DNA of 6,090 bases. It comes from Pseudomonadota bacterium. GTDB lineage: Bacteria > Pseudomonadota > Gammaproteobacteria > Steroidobacterales > Steroidobacteraceae. Under the pieces are notes generated by a model that made no database searches, had not been told where the DNA came from, and saw nothing but the letters and a program-made list of their open reading frames with translations. Position 1 is the first letter of the stretch; the number at the start of each line of letters is the position of its first letter. The position numbers and the translations under genes were made by a program. Below are positions 5,556-6,090 of the stretch, piece after piece. The stretch lies in NCBI GenBank assembly GCA_021808195.1, contig JAKBCE010000149.1:1-6090 (forward strand), in the 5' to 3' direction.

Positions 5556-6090
5556 ATGATCGCCGTGGACAAGCTGTTCATTTCCGCCGATCAGTTGCTG
5601 CGCGACTCGATGGAGCTCGCCCGGCGGGTCGTGGCCAGCGGCATGCGCCCGACGTTCCTGGTGGCGATGTGGCGTGGCGGCGCCCCGATCGGCATTACGG
5701 TTCAGGAGGTGCTCGAGTACCACTCGATCCAGGTGGACCATATCGCCATCCGCACGTCCTACTACAGCGGGATCGACGCCCGACACACGTCGGTGCGGGT
5801 GCACGCACTCGATTACCTGGTCTCGCGTCTCGAAGCGACCGACGAGCTGTTGCTCGTGGACGATGTGTACGACTCCGGCCGCAGCCTGGAGGCGGTCATC
5901 GAGGAGCTGCAGCGCCGGTGCCGGCGCAACCTGCCCGAGAGGATCCGCATTGCGACCGTGTACTACAAGCCCGAGCGGCGCCAAAGCGCACGGGTGCCGG
6001 ACATCTTCGTGCACGCGACCTCGCAGTGGCTGGTTTTTCCGCACGAGATTCAGGGACTGACGCGCGAGGAGATCCTGGCGCACAAGCCCG
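5556..6090 (+). CDS. Purine-type phosphoribosyltransferase (partial, 3' end outside window)
   Basis: The frame reads 178 codons from ATG 5556 and is still open at the right edge. LLLVDDVYDSGRSL (98-111) is the PRPP-binding loop of type I phosphoribosyltransferases, with the acidic pair D102/D103 that contacts ribose. FLVAMWRGGAPIG (34-46) is the pyrophosphate loop region, and WLVFPHE (158-164) resembles the base-binding end of xanthine/hypoxanthine-guanine enzymes. The overall pattern fits the COG2236 Hpt1-like group, which makes IMP, XMP or GMP from free bases plus PRPP in the cytosol. The exact base cannot be read from the sequence. The gap of 35 bp after the transporter suggests one transcript, so import and trapping of the base would be coupled. 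The ribosome binding site is weak (TGGAA). GTG at 5565 is an alternative start three codons in. Confidence 0.85.
   Translation, partial: MIAVDKLFISADQLLRDSMELARRVVASGMRPTFLVAMWRGGAPIGITVQEVLEYHSIQVDHIAIRTSYYSGIDARHTSVRVHALDYLVSRLEATDELLLVDDVYDSGRSLEAVIEELQRRCRRNLPERIRIATVYYKPERRQSARVPDIFVHATSQWLVFPHEIQGLTREEILAHKP

Noticed and set aside
4387..5556. Minus-strand 389-codon open frame opposite the transporter gene
   Set aside because: It is a mirror frame of a clear 12-segment membrane protein. Its product is full of His, Arg, Gln and Asp without a domain.
5538..6083. Minus-strand 181-codon open frame opposite the phosphoribosyltransferase gene
   Set aside because: The plus strand encodes a clear PRPP-binding motif here. 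The minus frame is a shadow with no motif.

Overview
The window is about 65% G+C and densely coding. It looks like a Gram-negative chromosome, most likely a proteobacterium (Gamma- or Betaproteobacteria is my guess). The reasons are a periplasmic PelA-type protein with a signal peptide, weak GA-rich ribosome binding sites, and a nucleobase-salvage set typical of proteobacteria. I see no mobile elements, tRNA or rRNA genes, CRISPR arrays, or clear signs of gene transfer.

The left half (1-2941, minus strand) is one large gene for a two-enzyme exopolysaccharide-processing protein of the PelA type. It has a signal peptide, a GH114/GH166-like glycoside hydrolase domain, a middle alpha/beta domain, a polysaccharide deacetylase domain and a C-terminal beta-rich domain. 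Three bases after its stop codon another minus-strand reading frame begins (ATG at 31) and runs off the left edge. The gene is therefore probably the first of an operon, plausibly a pel exopolysaccharide operon, but no other pel gene can be seen here.

The middle (2942-3529) is a divergent intergenic region of nearly 600 bp. It has no convincing protein gene. It contains a possible extended -10 promoter for the pelA-like gene, a perfect TTGACA hexamer, a cluster of CACGT repeats and an arrangement of CAGTG half-sites just upstream of the right-hand genes.

The right half (3530-6090, plus strand) is a nucleobase/nucleoside salvage cluster: cytidine deaminase (cdd), an NCS1-family nucleobase:cation symporter, and a purine-type phosphoribosyltransferase cut by the right edge. 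A perfect 10-bp hairpin spans the cdd stop codon, and the 209-bp gap before the transporter can fold, so the transporter may be regulated separately from cdd. The transporter and phosphoribosyltransferase are only 35 bp apart and probably co-transcribed. The likely logic is that the symporter imports a base and the phosphoribosyltransferase traps it as a nucleotide, while Cdd recycles cytidine to uridine.

I did not find a clearly new biological system. The most useful leads are the unseen continuation of the pel-like operon to the left, the structured leader of the transporter gene, and the repeated motifs in the divergent intergenic region.
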